The translations under genes were made by a program, and so were the position numbers. The notes under the pieces were generated by a model. The model saw only the letters and a list, made by a program, of their open reading frames with translations. It did not search any database and was not told where the DNA came from. From NCBI GenBank assembly GCA_030426945.1, contig JAUHXL010000009.1, positions 1 to 40,859 on the forward strand: a stretch of DNA of 40,859 nt, written 5' to 3'. Source of the DNA: a bacterium. GTDB taxonomy: Bacteria > Myxococcota_A > Bradymonadia > UBA7976 > UBA1532. Positions 22,060-29,839 of the stretch are shown here, piece by piece. Numbering within the stretch: position 1 is the stretch's first letter; the number at the start of each line of letters is the position of its first letter.

Positions 22060-24840
22060 TCATTCGGGCGCGGCGGGTGGCGCGAAGTGCACCGTCACGC
22101 CATCTCGCGGACCGCCGCGCAGTCGGACGACGCGCAGTGCCGGGCGCGCCCCAATCGGCTGCAGTGGTGACAACTTCTGGTCTACGTGGCGCGCCAGCGC
22201 CTCGCTGGCGGTCGTAACAACGAGCGCGAGACGGCTTCCATCCTGCAGCACCAGCACCCGCAGTAGGTCCAGCATCGCAGTACGGTTCAGATCGTCCAGA
22301 TGTAGGAATGGCTCGTCGAGGAAGAACGTGCCACCAAGGCTCCGAGCGCGAGAGAGGAACACCGCTAGTGCTAGATCCTGCCGCTGCCCCAAGCTCAACT
22401 GGTGCTCCGTGTGGAGCGGCGTATCGCCGGCCATCGCCGTGAACCGAAGCAGTTCCTCTTCATGGAGCTCGATGTCGTCGATCACGGGGTTAGCCTGCGC
22501 ACGCCGGAACGTGGCCGCGATGGTCGCTCTGAGGCGGTCGAGAACGTCCGTGGCGTGGCGACGCTCCGCTTCTGTAATCGCGATGATCGAGCGATCCACC
22601 CGTTCGCGCTCCGCGTCGAGCCGCCCCAGACGTCTCATCAAGTCGCCATCCGTGCGCTCTGCCTGGGCCATCTCTTCGCCAAGCGACAACCGGCGCCGCA
22701 ACCGCTCCAGGTGGGCAGATGCCTCCAGCAGGCTGTCGTGGGTGGCACCCAGCGCAATAGCCTGGGCCTGGGTGTCAGTGTGTGCGTGCTCCACAGCCTC
22801 CTGCGTCGGCTCGCCCTGACCGCCGAGCGCCGCCCAGCGCCCGCGCAGCTGGTTGCGCCGCTCGATCTCGTGTCCGAGCGCTCCCTGTCGCTCCTCCAAA
22901 GCCTGCTTGCGCGCCTGGAGCACCTGCTGCAGCTGTGCGCGGGTCGCCGCGCGCCGCGCACCGGACCCCGCCAGTGCGGCCGTTCTGGTCCTGGCGATGG
23001 ACCTCAGCGCAGCCACGCGGTCCAAGAGCGAGGCCTCGGGCGCTTCCGCACCCAGTTGATTGAGCCGCTCCCTCACGCGCAGAAGGTGCTCCGCTCGCTC
23101 CAAGCGGTTCATCGCCGCATCCACGATCGCGGTGTCTGGTGGGGCCGCGCCTTCCTGGAGATGCAGCGCCGCCGCGGCCGAGCGCCAAGCATCCTGCTCC
23201 CGGTCGAGCTCGGCGAGGCGACTCCTCATGGTCTGGCGCGACCGTTGTGCGACCTCCGCGTCAGCGAGGGCATGCCGCGTCGCATCGAAGGCGCTCTTCG
23301 CCTGCTCGAGTCCGGCCCGCATGTCGGCAAGCCATTGGGGAACGGGCCCGAGCCCTCGGCGCAAAGCGGCGGCCAGTGCGTCCGACGAGAACCAGTCATG
23401 CCCGCAGGCTGGACACTCGTGCTCGTCACGATGGTCTGAGAGCAGCGCCTTGACGGCTTCGCTGAGACGCTCGAGCGGCTCCCCGCGCTCGCGCAGTTGC
23501 CACGCCGCCGCCTCCATCCGCGCCTTCGTCTCCGCGACCGCTTGCCGCGCCTTCTCAAGGTCCGCCGCAGGCGCGGCCAGCCTGGTGGCGAGTGAGGCCC
23601 GTTCGGTGGCGCCCGCGTGGGCACGGGCGGCCAAGTGGCGCGCGCTGAGGAGTTCCTCACGACGGGCGACCCGTTCTTCCGGCGACCACGCCACCTCCGG
23701 CAGCACATGCGACCACTGCGCGGGTGGCATCGCCTCGAGTTCGCCGGATGACGCGAGGTCGAGCTTCCCGACCTCGGACAATAGCCGCTGCGCCTGCTCG
23801 GCCTGCTGGGCGAGCCGCCCGTCCTCGGCGTCGTGCGCCGCCAGTGCAACTTGCGCCTCTCCTCGCGCAGTCTCCGCGAGATCGCGCGCCTTCACGAGCG
23901 CGTCGAACTCGAGCAGTGTGGGCAAGGCCGCACTTAGGTCGGCGAGCTGCTGTCGGCGGACGCCTGCCTCGGTCGCGGCGGCGGAACAATGGGATCGCAC
24001 CACCGCGAGCGCCTCCAAGAGCGCGACAGTAGCCGCAGCGTTCGCCGGCGCGGCGCCCAGGTCTGCGGCCCAGGTAAGCACTGGCCATTGCGCGCGAAGC
24101 GAACGGAGCTGCGTGTTCACGTGGTCGAGCGTGCCCCTAAGCTGCTCAGCATCGGTCGGCGCCTGCTCGTCCAACCTCGCACGCGCCCGCGCGAGGTTGA
24201 GTTCGGCGTCAGCACGGAGACCCCGCAACTCGCGGCGCCTCCGGTCGAGTTGGGTAAGCCACTCGCGCGCCACCTCTCGTTGTTGCTCGAACGCGCCAAC
24301 ACCGAGCAGGTCGGCGAAGACCGCGCTCCGGGCGTCAACATCGTCGTCATCCAGCAGGTGTCCTACCTGTTGGACGTAGAGGAACCTCGCGCCGCGGACC
24401 CAGGCGCGACGCCCGGCGACTGCCCGTTGACCGATCCAGTCACCGACCATGCTCGTTGGCGGCACCAGCAGCTCGAGCAGCTCGGAGTGACCTCGCCGGG
24501 CGAGGTCGCCGGTTCCGCCAAGTAGCTTGACGTCACCGTCAGACGCGAGGTGGGCGGTCAGCGTCAGGCGCTGATCTCCACCGCGCACCGCGGCTGCGAC
24601 AGTCGCGTCGACTTCAGGGTCGAGCGCGGCGCTGCGCAGCCAATTTCTGCGCGCGTCACGCTGTTTCGTACGCTGTACTCTGCCGGTGAGGAGCAGCTCG
24701 GCCGCTTCGCAAAGCGTGGTCTTGCCGGTCCCATTGGGGGCCACGATCAACGTCACCATTGCGTCGAGCGGCACACGGTCCGAGTCCCACACGCTCCGCA
24801 CGCCCCGCACCTCGATCCAGTCAATCCAGGTCGTGCTCAC
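22060..24840 (-). CDS. Rad50/SMC-like ABC ATPase with CPxC zinc hook
   Basis: A 926-residue ABC-type ATPase. Walker A is APNGTGKTTL (34-43). A long coiled coil follows, with a zinc-hook motif ECPACGHDW (Cys476, Cys479) at its middle, then a returning coil. The ABC signature is LSLGQRQDLALAVF (815-828) and Walker B is FFLDEPFLHLDD (Asp842, Glu843). This is the Rad50/SbcC/RecN architecture; such proteins clamp or loop DNA and dimerise through the hook. No SbcD/Mre11-type nuclease is adjacent. Instead the gene overlaps the middle protein gene by GTGA (GTG start at 24840). That places it as last gene of the Trypco2 operon, likely as the sensor or motor of a conflict system like the ABC three-component class. 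Its GC is lower than that of the flanks. Confidence 0.88.
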   Translation of the reverse strand: MSTTWIDWIEVRGVRSVWDSDRVPLDAMVTLIVAPNGTGKTTLCEAAELLLTGRVQRTKQRDARRNWLRSAALDPEVDATVAAAVRGGDQRLTLTAHLASDGDVKLLGGTGDLARRGHSELLELLVPPTSMVGDWIGQRAVAGRRAWVRGARFLYVQQVGHLLDDDDVDARSAVFADLLGVGAFEQQREVAREWLTQLDRRRRELRGLRADAELNLARARARLDEQAPTDAEQLRGTLDHVNTQLRSLRAQWPVLTWAADLGAAPANAAATVALLEALAVVRSHCSAAATEAGVRRQQLADLSAALPTLLEFDALVKARDLAETARGEAQVALAAHDAEDGRLAQQAEQAQRLLSEVGKLDLASSGELEAMPPAQWSHVLPEVAWSPEERVARREELLSARHLAARAHAGATERASLATRLAAPAADLEKARQAVAETKARMEAAAWQLRERGEPLERLSEAVKALLSDHRDEHECPACGHDWFSSDALAAALRRGLGPVPQWLADMRAGLEQAKSAFDATRHALADAEVAQRSRQTMRSRLAELDREQDAWRSAAAALHLQEGAAPPDTAIVDAAMNRLERAEHLLRVRERLNQLGAEAPEASLLDRVAALRSIARTRTAALAGSGARRAATRAQLQQVLQARKQALEERQGALGHEIERRNQLRGRWAALGGQGEPTQEAVEHAHTDTQAQAIALGATHDSLLEASAHLERLRRRLSLGEEMAQAERTDGDLMRRLGRLDAERERVDRSIIAITEAERRHATDVLDRLRATIAATFRRAQANPVIDDIELHEEELLRFTAMAGDTPLHTEHQLSLGQRQDLALAVFLSRARSLGGTFFLDEPFLHLDDLNRTAMLDLLRVLVLQDGSRLALVVTTASEALARHVDQKLSPLQPIGARPALRVVRLRGGPRDGVTVHFAPPAAPE

Positions 24841-25388
24841 CCGACGTTCTCCAACGCAGCGAGCCGAGCATCGAGGGCCTGTTTGCGGTCGACGACGCTC
24901 ATTTCGGTCAGTTCAGAGAGCCATTCGTCGATTTCGAACGAGTCACCTTCTGGGTCGACTACCGCCGCTTCAAGAAGGGTTGGCAGCGCCAAGCAGACCA
25001 CGCGGTGGAGCGCGGACCGCCAGCCATCACACTCCGGCCACAGGATCTGCTTGCGACAAACGGCGGTGTCGAGCTCGATGGTGCGGCGCGTGTCGTTGTC
25101 GGGTGCCGCGTCGGTCAGCAAGACGAGGTAGCCGTCGCGCGTCCCGAGCGGCAGCCTTTCGGCCTCCTCGAGCGCCGACAGCGCCTCATCCAGACGGGCT
25201 TGCAGTTCCTCCCAGTGGGCGAGGCCATCGACTCGAACGACGAAGAGGCCCGCCCAGTTGGAGACCCACCACGCCGACCCGCCACAGGCCTGAAGGCACT
25301 CGGGGTGTTCTGCTTCCACGAAGCCCACCGGCGCTGCGACCTCGGCCAGAGCTTGCCGCCAGTCGGATCGTGAGTTCTCTTCGGTCAT
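24837..25388 (-). CDS. Small middle component of the Trypco2-ATPase operon, uncharacterised
   Basis: A soluble acidic protein of about 183 residues. Visible features are an aromatic N-terminal segment (GGSAWWVSNWAGLFVV), an Ala/Glu-rich helix (LQARLDEALSALEEAERL), a beta segment GYLVLLTDAAPD and TIELDTAVCRKQILWPE. I do not recognise the family. Position and size match the middle component of ABC three-component systems, which links the ATPase to an effector; this is inference from context. The ATG at 25388 overlaps the stop of the protease gene (ATGA), and its own stop overlaps the ATPase start (GTGA). All three are therefore translationally coupled and probably made in fixed ratio. Confidence 0.75.
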   Translation of the reverse strand: MTEENSRSDWRQALAEVAAPVGFVEAEHPECLQACGGSAWWVSNWAGLFVVRVDGLAHWEELQARLDEALSALEEAERLPLGTRDGYLVLLTDAAPDNDTRRTIELDTAVCRKQILWPECDGWRSALHRVVCLALPTLLEAAVVDPEGDSFEIDEWLSELTEMSVVDRKQALDARLAALENVG

Positions 25389-27709
25389 GCCTCGTCCGCC
25401 TCCAACCTCTGGTCCAGCCACCGCCTCGTGGTGGCTGCAGGATCACCGTCGGGGTCAATCAACTGCGGGGCGAGGTCACGCATCCAAAGCACCCGGACGG
25501 AGCCCGGCTGTTCCGGACCGTCGACGTGGCGTCTTCCGCGCGCCGCTGGCGCCGAGACATCGGTTCGGGCGTCGGGGCGCACAGTCGTTGCGTGCCGCTC
25601 CCGGCCGTCCTCGTGCACCCAGCCGTCCGGTACTCGGTCCCTCCGCACGTCGAGGACTGCCACGAGACGGTCAAGTCCTCTGGCGGCCAGCCGCGCCAGC
25701 CGATTGCGCACGCCGCTCCAGCGCTCGCGCGCGTGCCAAACGAGCAGCGCGTGGCCGCTGGGCCACTGCTGCTGCGCCGAGTCGCCTACCGCCCAGCCGC
25801 TCCCGGCGATTCGTAGAGCGGCCAGCACTTCGAGCCCAATCTCGACCCGCTCCAGGTGATCGATTTGGGTGACGAAGTCCACCTGTTTGGCATCCTGCCG
25901 TGGGCGGGGCCCCTCGAGCAGCAAACCAAGTACGCGCGGAACGTCGGGACAGCTGATTTCGCGCACACAGTCGTAGATCCGGAGGCCGGGATGTAGGGCG
26001 GCGCAGCGTTGCCGCACGAATCGCCACAATTCGACTTGGTCGCTCGTTGGTGTCTGCCAGGACTGGAGACCGGTGGGGTCGTCGCGCCAAGCGATGGCGA
26101 TGGCGTTCCAGGGCCAGCGGCCATTGGCGGTGCTGCCGTACGGCGGCACCGTCAGGTCCCCAGCCACAACGCAGGGGGCAGTCTCGCGCAGGAGCGTGCC
26201 CGCGAGTTCGTCCGACACTGGCGCCGCTCGGCTCGACTGAGTGCTCAGCTCACCCCCGCGTGCGCGCGGCAGGAACAGCCCGGATAAATTGCGCCACGCG
26301 TCTTCGGCCGGCTCGGCCTGAACGTCGGCGGCGATGTTGGAGGCGACCACCAACGCGCCGGTGTCGGTGACCTTGCGCAGCGCCGTCCGCCACGCAGGGG
26401 CGGACGGGTCGGGTTGCAAAAGGGCGGCCAGCACGATCTGCGTTCGGCCAGACTCGGGACGGACAGCAGCGCGCAGCGCCGCTACCGGCGCGTCGTCGGT
26501 CGCCTGAACAAGGTCGGCGCAGATCATCGGATGAAGGTCCGCGTCGGCGAGTTCGACCACCACGTGCTGCGCACCGAAGCCCAGGTCGGGCACCAGTCGT
26601 AGCTCGCCGCGCTGCTCGGGGAACCGCTTGGCGACTGCCACGCATCTGGCGATGCCCGCTGCCTTCAGCCAGAGCAGCCCGAGGTTGTAGCGCCGAAGCG
26701 GAGCCGGCCTGTCCAGGTTCGCCAGTTCGCGGCCCAGCGGACCGGGCGCGTCGCGCCAGTTGGTCAGAGTGGTGCCGGTCACAGCCCCCGCTCCGGCGTA
26801 AAGCACCAGCGCCCCGGGGAATAGAGCGACCGCTGCATCGACGGCGGCGATATCGCCGCTGCCAAGCGCGTACTCGGGCAAGACGATCAGCGATGTGCCG
26901 CCGTTGCCTATCTGGCTCAGGCTCGACGGGTGTTCTTCGGACAGCAGCGCCTCGATCCACGCCAAGCTCTCGGGTCGCGAAGCATCCTCAGCGATGGACT
27001 CGGGCGCCGCTCGCGGCGTTTGGGCGATCGCTAGCAGCACCCGGTGGTTTCGCAGGAGCCGCAGCCCCGGCACACGTATCCGCCGGACGGCTTCAGCGGG
27101 AGCGCTCTCTGCGATGCCGGCCAGCCATGTGCTCAGCGCGGGATCGACCAGGATCTGGTCGAGCGGCAGCAAGTCTAGCCGAGCCCTCATCTGTCGTTGC
27201 GCGTTGGTGATGAGGCCGGCGAGCGCAGCGTCGACGAAGACTGGTCCGCCCGAACTGCCCTGCCAACCCTCGACCGCGTCGGCGCCACCGCGCACAACGA
27301 AGACGTGACTGGTGCCGTCGCGTCCGGCGTGGCGCCGCAGGTCGACCGTCCCACGCAGCGGCTCCGCCGGGCGCAGACCTTCATCAGCCGCGGCCGCAGC
27401 GAAACCCCAGGCTACCCCCTCATCCCCATCGGGCTGACCGAGGCGCAGCGCCGCGACCGGCAGTGACCACGCCGGTACGACCCGCAACAGGGCGGCGTCG
27501 ACCCCGACGCCCACTGCGATCACGGTGGCCTCGTGATAGGGCTCGGTGCCTGGTCGATTGATTCGGAGCCGGGTCGCGCCGGTGACGATGTGCGCCGCGG
27601 TCAGAACCCTCTCGCCATCGAGCAGTACACCCGTCCCGAGGCGCGAGCCGTCCGGGTGGAGGGCCACGATGGCGACGACGCGGTCCAGCGGGCGAGGGCT
27701 CTCAGTCAA
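25385..27709 (-). CDS. Trypsin-like protease fused to nitrilase-like (C-N hydrolase) domain; putative effector
   Basis: A protein of about 774 residues. The N-terminal trypsin fold has VLTAAHIV (catalytic His), GVDAALLRV (Asp) and GWQGSSGGPVF (Ser), a complete triad. The next part (about 220-430) looks like a nitrilase/carbon-nitrogen hydrolase: LIVLPEYAL (Glu), VAKRFPEQ (Lys) and HPMICADLV (Cys), with LVVASNIA further on. The last 250 residues are unassigned and could bind the middle protein. No signal peptide or membrane segment is present, so it is cytoplasmic. I favour a TTG start at 27709, 10 nt after the Trypco2 stop; the track start at 27784 would overlap Trypco2 by 65 nt. Upstream Trypco2, a trypsin-co-occurring protein, supports a regulated protease in a biological conflict system. 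Confidence 0.78.
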   Translation of the reverse strand: MTESPRPLDRVVAIVALHPDGSRLGTGVLLDGERVLTAAHIVTGATRLRINRPGTEPYHEATVIAVGVGVDAALLRVVPAWSLPVAALRLGQPDGDEGVAWGFAAAAADEGLRPAEPLRGTVDLRRHAGRDGTSHVFVVRGGADAVEGWQGSSGGPVFVDAALAGLITNAQRQMRARLDLLPLDQILVDPALSTWLAGIAESAPAEAVRRIRVPGLRLLRNHRVLLAIAQTPRAAPESIAEDASRPESLAWIEALLSEEHPSSLSQIGNGGTSLIVLPEYALGSGDIAAVDAAVALFPGALVLYAGAGAVTGTTLTNWRDAPGPLGRELANLDRPAPLRRYNLGLLWLKAAGIARCVAVAKRFPEQRGELRLVPDLGFGAQHVVVELADADLHPMICADLVQATDDAPVAALRAAVRPESGRTQIVLAALLQPDPSAPAWRTALRKVTDTGALVVASNIAADVQAEPAEDAWRNLSGLFLPRARGGELSTQSSRAAPVSDELAGTLLRETAPCVVAGDLTVPPYGSTANGRWPWNAIAIAWRDDPTGLQSWQTPTSDQVELWRFVRQRCAALHPGLRIYDCVREISCPDVPRVLGLLLEGPRPRQDAKQVDFVTQIDHLERVEIGLEVLAALRIAGSGWAVGDSAQQQWPSGHALLVWHARERWSGVRNRLARLAARGLDRLVAVLDVRRDRVPDGWVHEDGRERHATTVRPDARTDVSAPAARGRRHVDGPEQPGSVRVLWMRDLAPQLIDPDGDPAATTRRWLDQRLEADEA

Positions 27710-27719
27710 TCGACTGCGC

Positions 27720-28061
27720 TCAATCCAGCGCCCCCGTGGGCAGCGAACCGCTCGTGTCAGAGACCGCGACGCGCCCACCGGCACCGCTGCGCGGCGTCAT
27801 CCTGATGCGAAAGGTGTGTGTGTCGACGACGGAGGCCTTCGCCGACCCACCCAACTCGATCACCCACGCAGTGAGCTTCCCGCTCCCGCCCGTCTCGCGC
27901 GTGAACGCCACGTTCAGCACGACCTCGGCCTCGTCGACATCGAGCTTCAGATCGGGGTCGTCCTGGGCCGCCTTCATCGCTGCCTTTAGCTCGGTCCTCA
28001 GCGTCGCTAGTGCCTCGGCGAGGGGGTAAGTGTGCGCCGACGCGCTGGTGAGATCTGACAT
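27720..28061 (-). CDS. Trypco2 (trypsin-co-occurring domain 2) family protein
   Basis: A 113-residue protein. It has an N-terminal helix (LAEALATLRTELKAAMKAA), then strands LKLDVDEAEVVLNVAFTRETGG, KLTAWVIELGGSAKASVV and THTFRIRMTP, the characteristic Trypco2 pattern. These small proteins occur beside trypsin-like proteases in bacterial conflict systems and are thought to act as adaptor or regulator; the mechanism is not established. It is the first gene of the operon, with a strong ribosome site GGGAGG and a plausible promoter at 28082-28110. The protease gene follows 10 nt after its stop. Confidence 0.85.
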   Translation of the reverse strand: MSDLTSASAHTYPLAEALATLRTELKAAMKAAQDDPDLKLDVDEAEVVLNVAFTRETGGSGKLTAWVIELGGSAKASVVDTHTFRIRMTPRSGAGGRVAVSDTSGSLPTGALD

Positions 28062-28081
28062 TGGAACCTCCCGGAGGGAGC

Positions 28082-28110
28082 ATCGTAGCCGGATTGGCGG
28101 ACGTCGTCGA
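28082..28110 (-). promoter_or_regulatory. Putative promoter of the Trypco2 operon
   Basis: On the minus strand, TCGACG, a 17-nt spacer and TACGAT lie upstream of the Trypco2 start. Each element matches the sigma70 consensus at four of six positions. Transcription would start near 28075, leaving a short leader that contains the GGGAGG ribosome site. The nucleotidyltransferase promoter nearby has the same TCGACG-N17-TAC form. Confidence 0.45.
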
Positions 28111-28204
28111 TGGCGCCGGGACAGGTGCCGCCCGATTCCGAGGACGCCCGGCCAGGGGCGTGACAGTCGGTGAGCCGATCCGCTGAGCGAGATGGTCAGG
28201 AGAT

Positions 28205-28220
28205 GGGGTCAGGACGATCA
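28205..28220 (-). repeat. Inverted copy of the island-flanking repeat
   Basis: GGGGTCAGGACGATCA on the plus strand. Its core GTCAGGACGATC is a perfect 12-bp inverted repeat of GATCGTCCTGAC at 28356-28367. The pair brackets about 150 nt of non-coding DNA, like the ends of a small non-autonomous element. Confidence 0.55.
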
Positions 28221-28353
28221 CATTGCGCATTTCCATCGCGGGCGGCCGCTGCGGTCCGGCGGCCCCGGTTAGACGATGCCGCCTTCGTTCGTGAGTCGAA
28301 GGCGCCGAACCGGCCAACCCGACCGTCGCGGCGGATCGGCCGAGAAAGCGAAG

Positions 28354-28379
28354 GCGATCGTCCTGACACCTCGGACGGC
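28354..28379 (+). repeat. Island-flanking repeat, right copy
   Basis: The copy begins GCGATCGTCCTGACACCT. It is about 21 of 26 identical to the copy at 21897-21922 and inverted relative to the copy at 28205-28220. Confidence 0.55.
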
Positions 28380-28438
28380 CCGACCCCAGCGGCGACCCCG
28401 GCGTCGGCCTCGGTGGCGCGGGACCGGGGCGATGCCCT

Positions 28439-28984
28439 TCAGCCCTCCAGCTCGAGCAGCGGGGCGAGCAGGTCGAAGCGCAGGCCCACCGCACCGATCA
28501 ACTCCCGCACGAGGTGCGCGCGCGTGACGACGCGGGTGCCGTCGGTCAGGGTCCGGTGGGGCGGCGCCTGGGCGGCGGCCACCGCGAACAGGCGCGGTGC
28601 GCCCGGCCAGGGGCGCACCAGCACCCGGTCGGGTTCTTCCGCCCGCTCGACCAGGCCTGCTTCGGCCAGCGCTTCGACGGCGTCGGCCGGCGCGTAGGCG
28701 TGCACGTCGCCGCCAGCGAGGCAGCCGCCGCCCACGGACAGGCGCATGGCCGTGTCCAGCGCGAAGATGCCGTGGGGGCGGAGCGCGTCGATGATCGCTT
28801 CACGCGGCGCGATGAGTCGCCGCACGCTGAGCGGACCCGCCAGGACGAAGACGGCGGGCACGACGCCGCGGACCTGCCGCCAGAGGGGGCCGGCGAGGTC
28901 GCGCGCCATGCGGTCGCGTTGGACCCGGCGTTGATCGCGGCGCAGACGTCGCAGCCGCGCCTCGGCGGTCATCGGCTCACCCAT
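28439..28984 (-). CDS. AbiEi-like partner of the nucleotidyltransferase (putative antitoxin)
   Basis: A 181-residue soluble protein (177 if the second ATG at 28972 is used). The N-terminus is very Arg-rich (LRRLRRDQRRVQRDRMARDL). The middle has short helix-turn segments and the C-terminus reads TDGTRVVTRAHLVRELIGAVGLRFDLLAPLLE, loosely like the end of AbiEi-type antitoxins where the toxin partner binds. I cannot confirm the family. Its start overlaps the stop of the nucleotidyltransferase gene, so the two are coupled. The order toxin-like then partner is the reverse of classical AbiE. A hairpin downstream (28281-28303) may end the message. Confidence 0.5.
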   Translation of the reverse strand: MGEPMTAEARLRRLRRDQRRVQRDRMARDLAGPLWRQVRGVVPAVFVLAGPLSVRRLIAPREAIIDALRPHGIFALDTAMRLSVGGGCLAGGDVHAYAPADAVEALAEAGLVERAEEPDRVLVRPWPGAPRLFAVAAAQAPPHRTLTDGTRVVTRAHLVRELIGAVGLRFDLLAPLLELEG

Positions 28985-29690
28985 CGAGCAGCTGCGTCAG
29001 CAGTTCGAGGCCGCGCGCCGCGTCCTGCGCCGCGCTGGCATAGCCTTCGGCGCCCCCGTCCCGAAAGGACGGATCGTGCGCGAGCGCCATGAACGCGCCC
29101 TGCGCGTCGGCCAGCGCGTCGTCCAGCCGTTCGGCTTCGAAGTGGCTCAACAGGCCAGCGAGGTCGGCTCGAAAGGCATCGTCGAGGTCGCGCTCGGCGA
29201 TGACCAGCAGCGCCTGGATCTTGTCCTTCGACCCCTTGTGGGCGCGCTCCGTCAGCAGCTTGGAGGCGACGAATCCGGCCGGCGACAGCCCACGGCCGTG
29301 CGCGAGGCGTTGCACGGTTCGCGGGTCGTCGAGCAGCACCGACAGGTCGCGAAACACCATCACCCTCAGGCGCCCGCTTCCGCCGATGTGGTCGCCCAGC
29401 CGAGGGTCGCCGTGGCCCAGGAAGTCGAAGGTGGTGCCGTCGCGCGGATCGACGAAGGTGGCAGAGCCAGCAGGGTGGTCGAAGCCCCGCGCGGACAGCT
29501 CGGCGACGATCGCCTCGCCGTGTGACGCCACCAGCGCCTCGGGCAGCGCGAGGTCGACGTCCTCGGTCAGCGCCGGGACCGCCGTGTCGAAGCCGAACAG
29601 GCCGGACGATTCAACGAGGATCGGGGCGTCGCCGAGGGAGGTCTCGCCGAGGGCCGCCAGCAATCGGTGCGCGGGTGCACGGTCGGACAT
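28977..29690 (-). CDS. Nucleotidyltransferase-fold protein (AbiEii/MNT-like)
   Basis: A 237-residue protein. The N-terminal half contains PALTEDVDLALPEAL, in which DVD could be the metal-binding DxD of a minimal nucleotidyltransferase, followed by GTTFDFLGHGD, which could provide the third Asp. The typical GS motif is replaced by ESSGLFGFD. The middle reads SPAGFVASKLLTERAHKGSKDKIQALLVI, the helical and Lys-rich segment seen in AbiEii-like toxins. Family assignment is tentative. I chose the ATG at 29690 over the track start because TACAAT lies 6 nt upstream of it, so the message would be leaderless; no ribosome site is present, in agreement. It is coupled to the following gene. Confidence 0.6.
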   Translation of the reverse strand: MSDRAPAHRLLAALGETSLGDAPILVESSGLFGFDTAVPALTEDVDLALPEALVASHGEAIVAELSARGFDHPAGSATFVDPRDGTTFDFLGHGDPRLGDHIGGSGRLRVMVFRDLSVLLDDPRTVQRLAHGRGLSPAGFVASKLLTERAHKGSKDKIQALLVIAERDLDDAFRADLAGLLSHFEAERLDDALADAQGAFMALAHDPSFRDGGAEGYASAAQDAARGLELLTQLLDG

Positions 29691-29696
29691 GCGGGC

Positions 29697-29725
29697 ATTG
29701 TAGGGCCGAGCGCCAGAGGCGTCGA
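29697..29725 (-). promoter_or_regulatory. Promoter for a leaderless nucleotidyltransferase transcript
   Basis: On the minus strand, TCGACG (29720-29725), a 17-nt spacer and TACAAT (29697-29702) stand 6 nt before the ATG at 29690. The -10 matches consensus at five of six positions. Transcription should begin at or next to the start codon. Confidence 0.6.
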
Positions 29726-29742
29726 CGGTGGCGCCACCGGAA

Positions 29743-29800
29743 TGGGCGGTCAAACTGGAAAACTGGCCGACTCAGTTTGTCCGTGTGGCACGACCCCGAC
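29743..29800. repeat. IS21-like terminal repeat, copy 1
   Basis: TGGGCGGTCAAACTGGAAAA near the left end and TGGCACGACCCC near the right end. Both ends recur in copy 2, which begins 97 nt further on. Such CAAACTGG-containing multiple repeats resemble those at IS21-family ends, but no istA or istB is present. Confidence 0.55.
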
Positions 29801-29839
29801 GGCGACCTATCACCGACGGGCGCGGCGGCGCCATCGGGG

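Larger units (their letters stand above)
28062..28438. other. Non-coding stretch upstream of the Trypco2 operon
   Basis: A stretch of 377 nt between two minus-strand gene groups. It holds the Trypco2 promoter (28082-28110), a minus-strand copy of the flanking repeat (28205-28220), a hairpin GCCTTCG/CGAAGGC (28281-28303) and the right flanking repeat (28354-28379). The hairpin could serve as terminator for the gene ending at 28439. No gene is seen. Confidence 0.6.
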
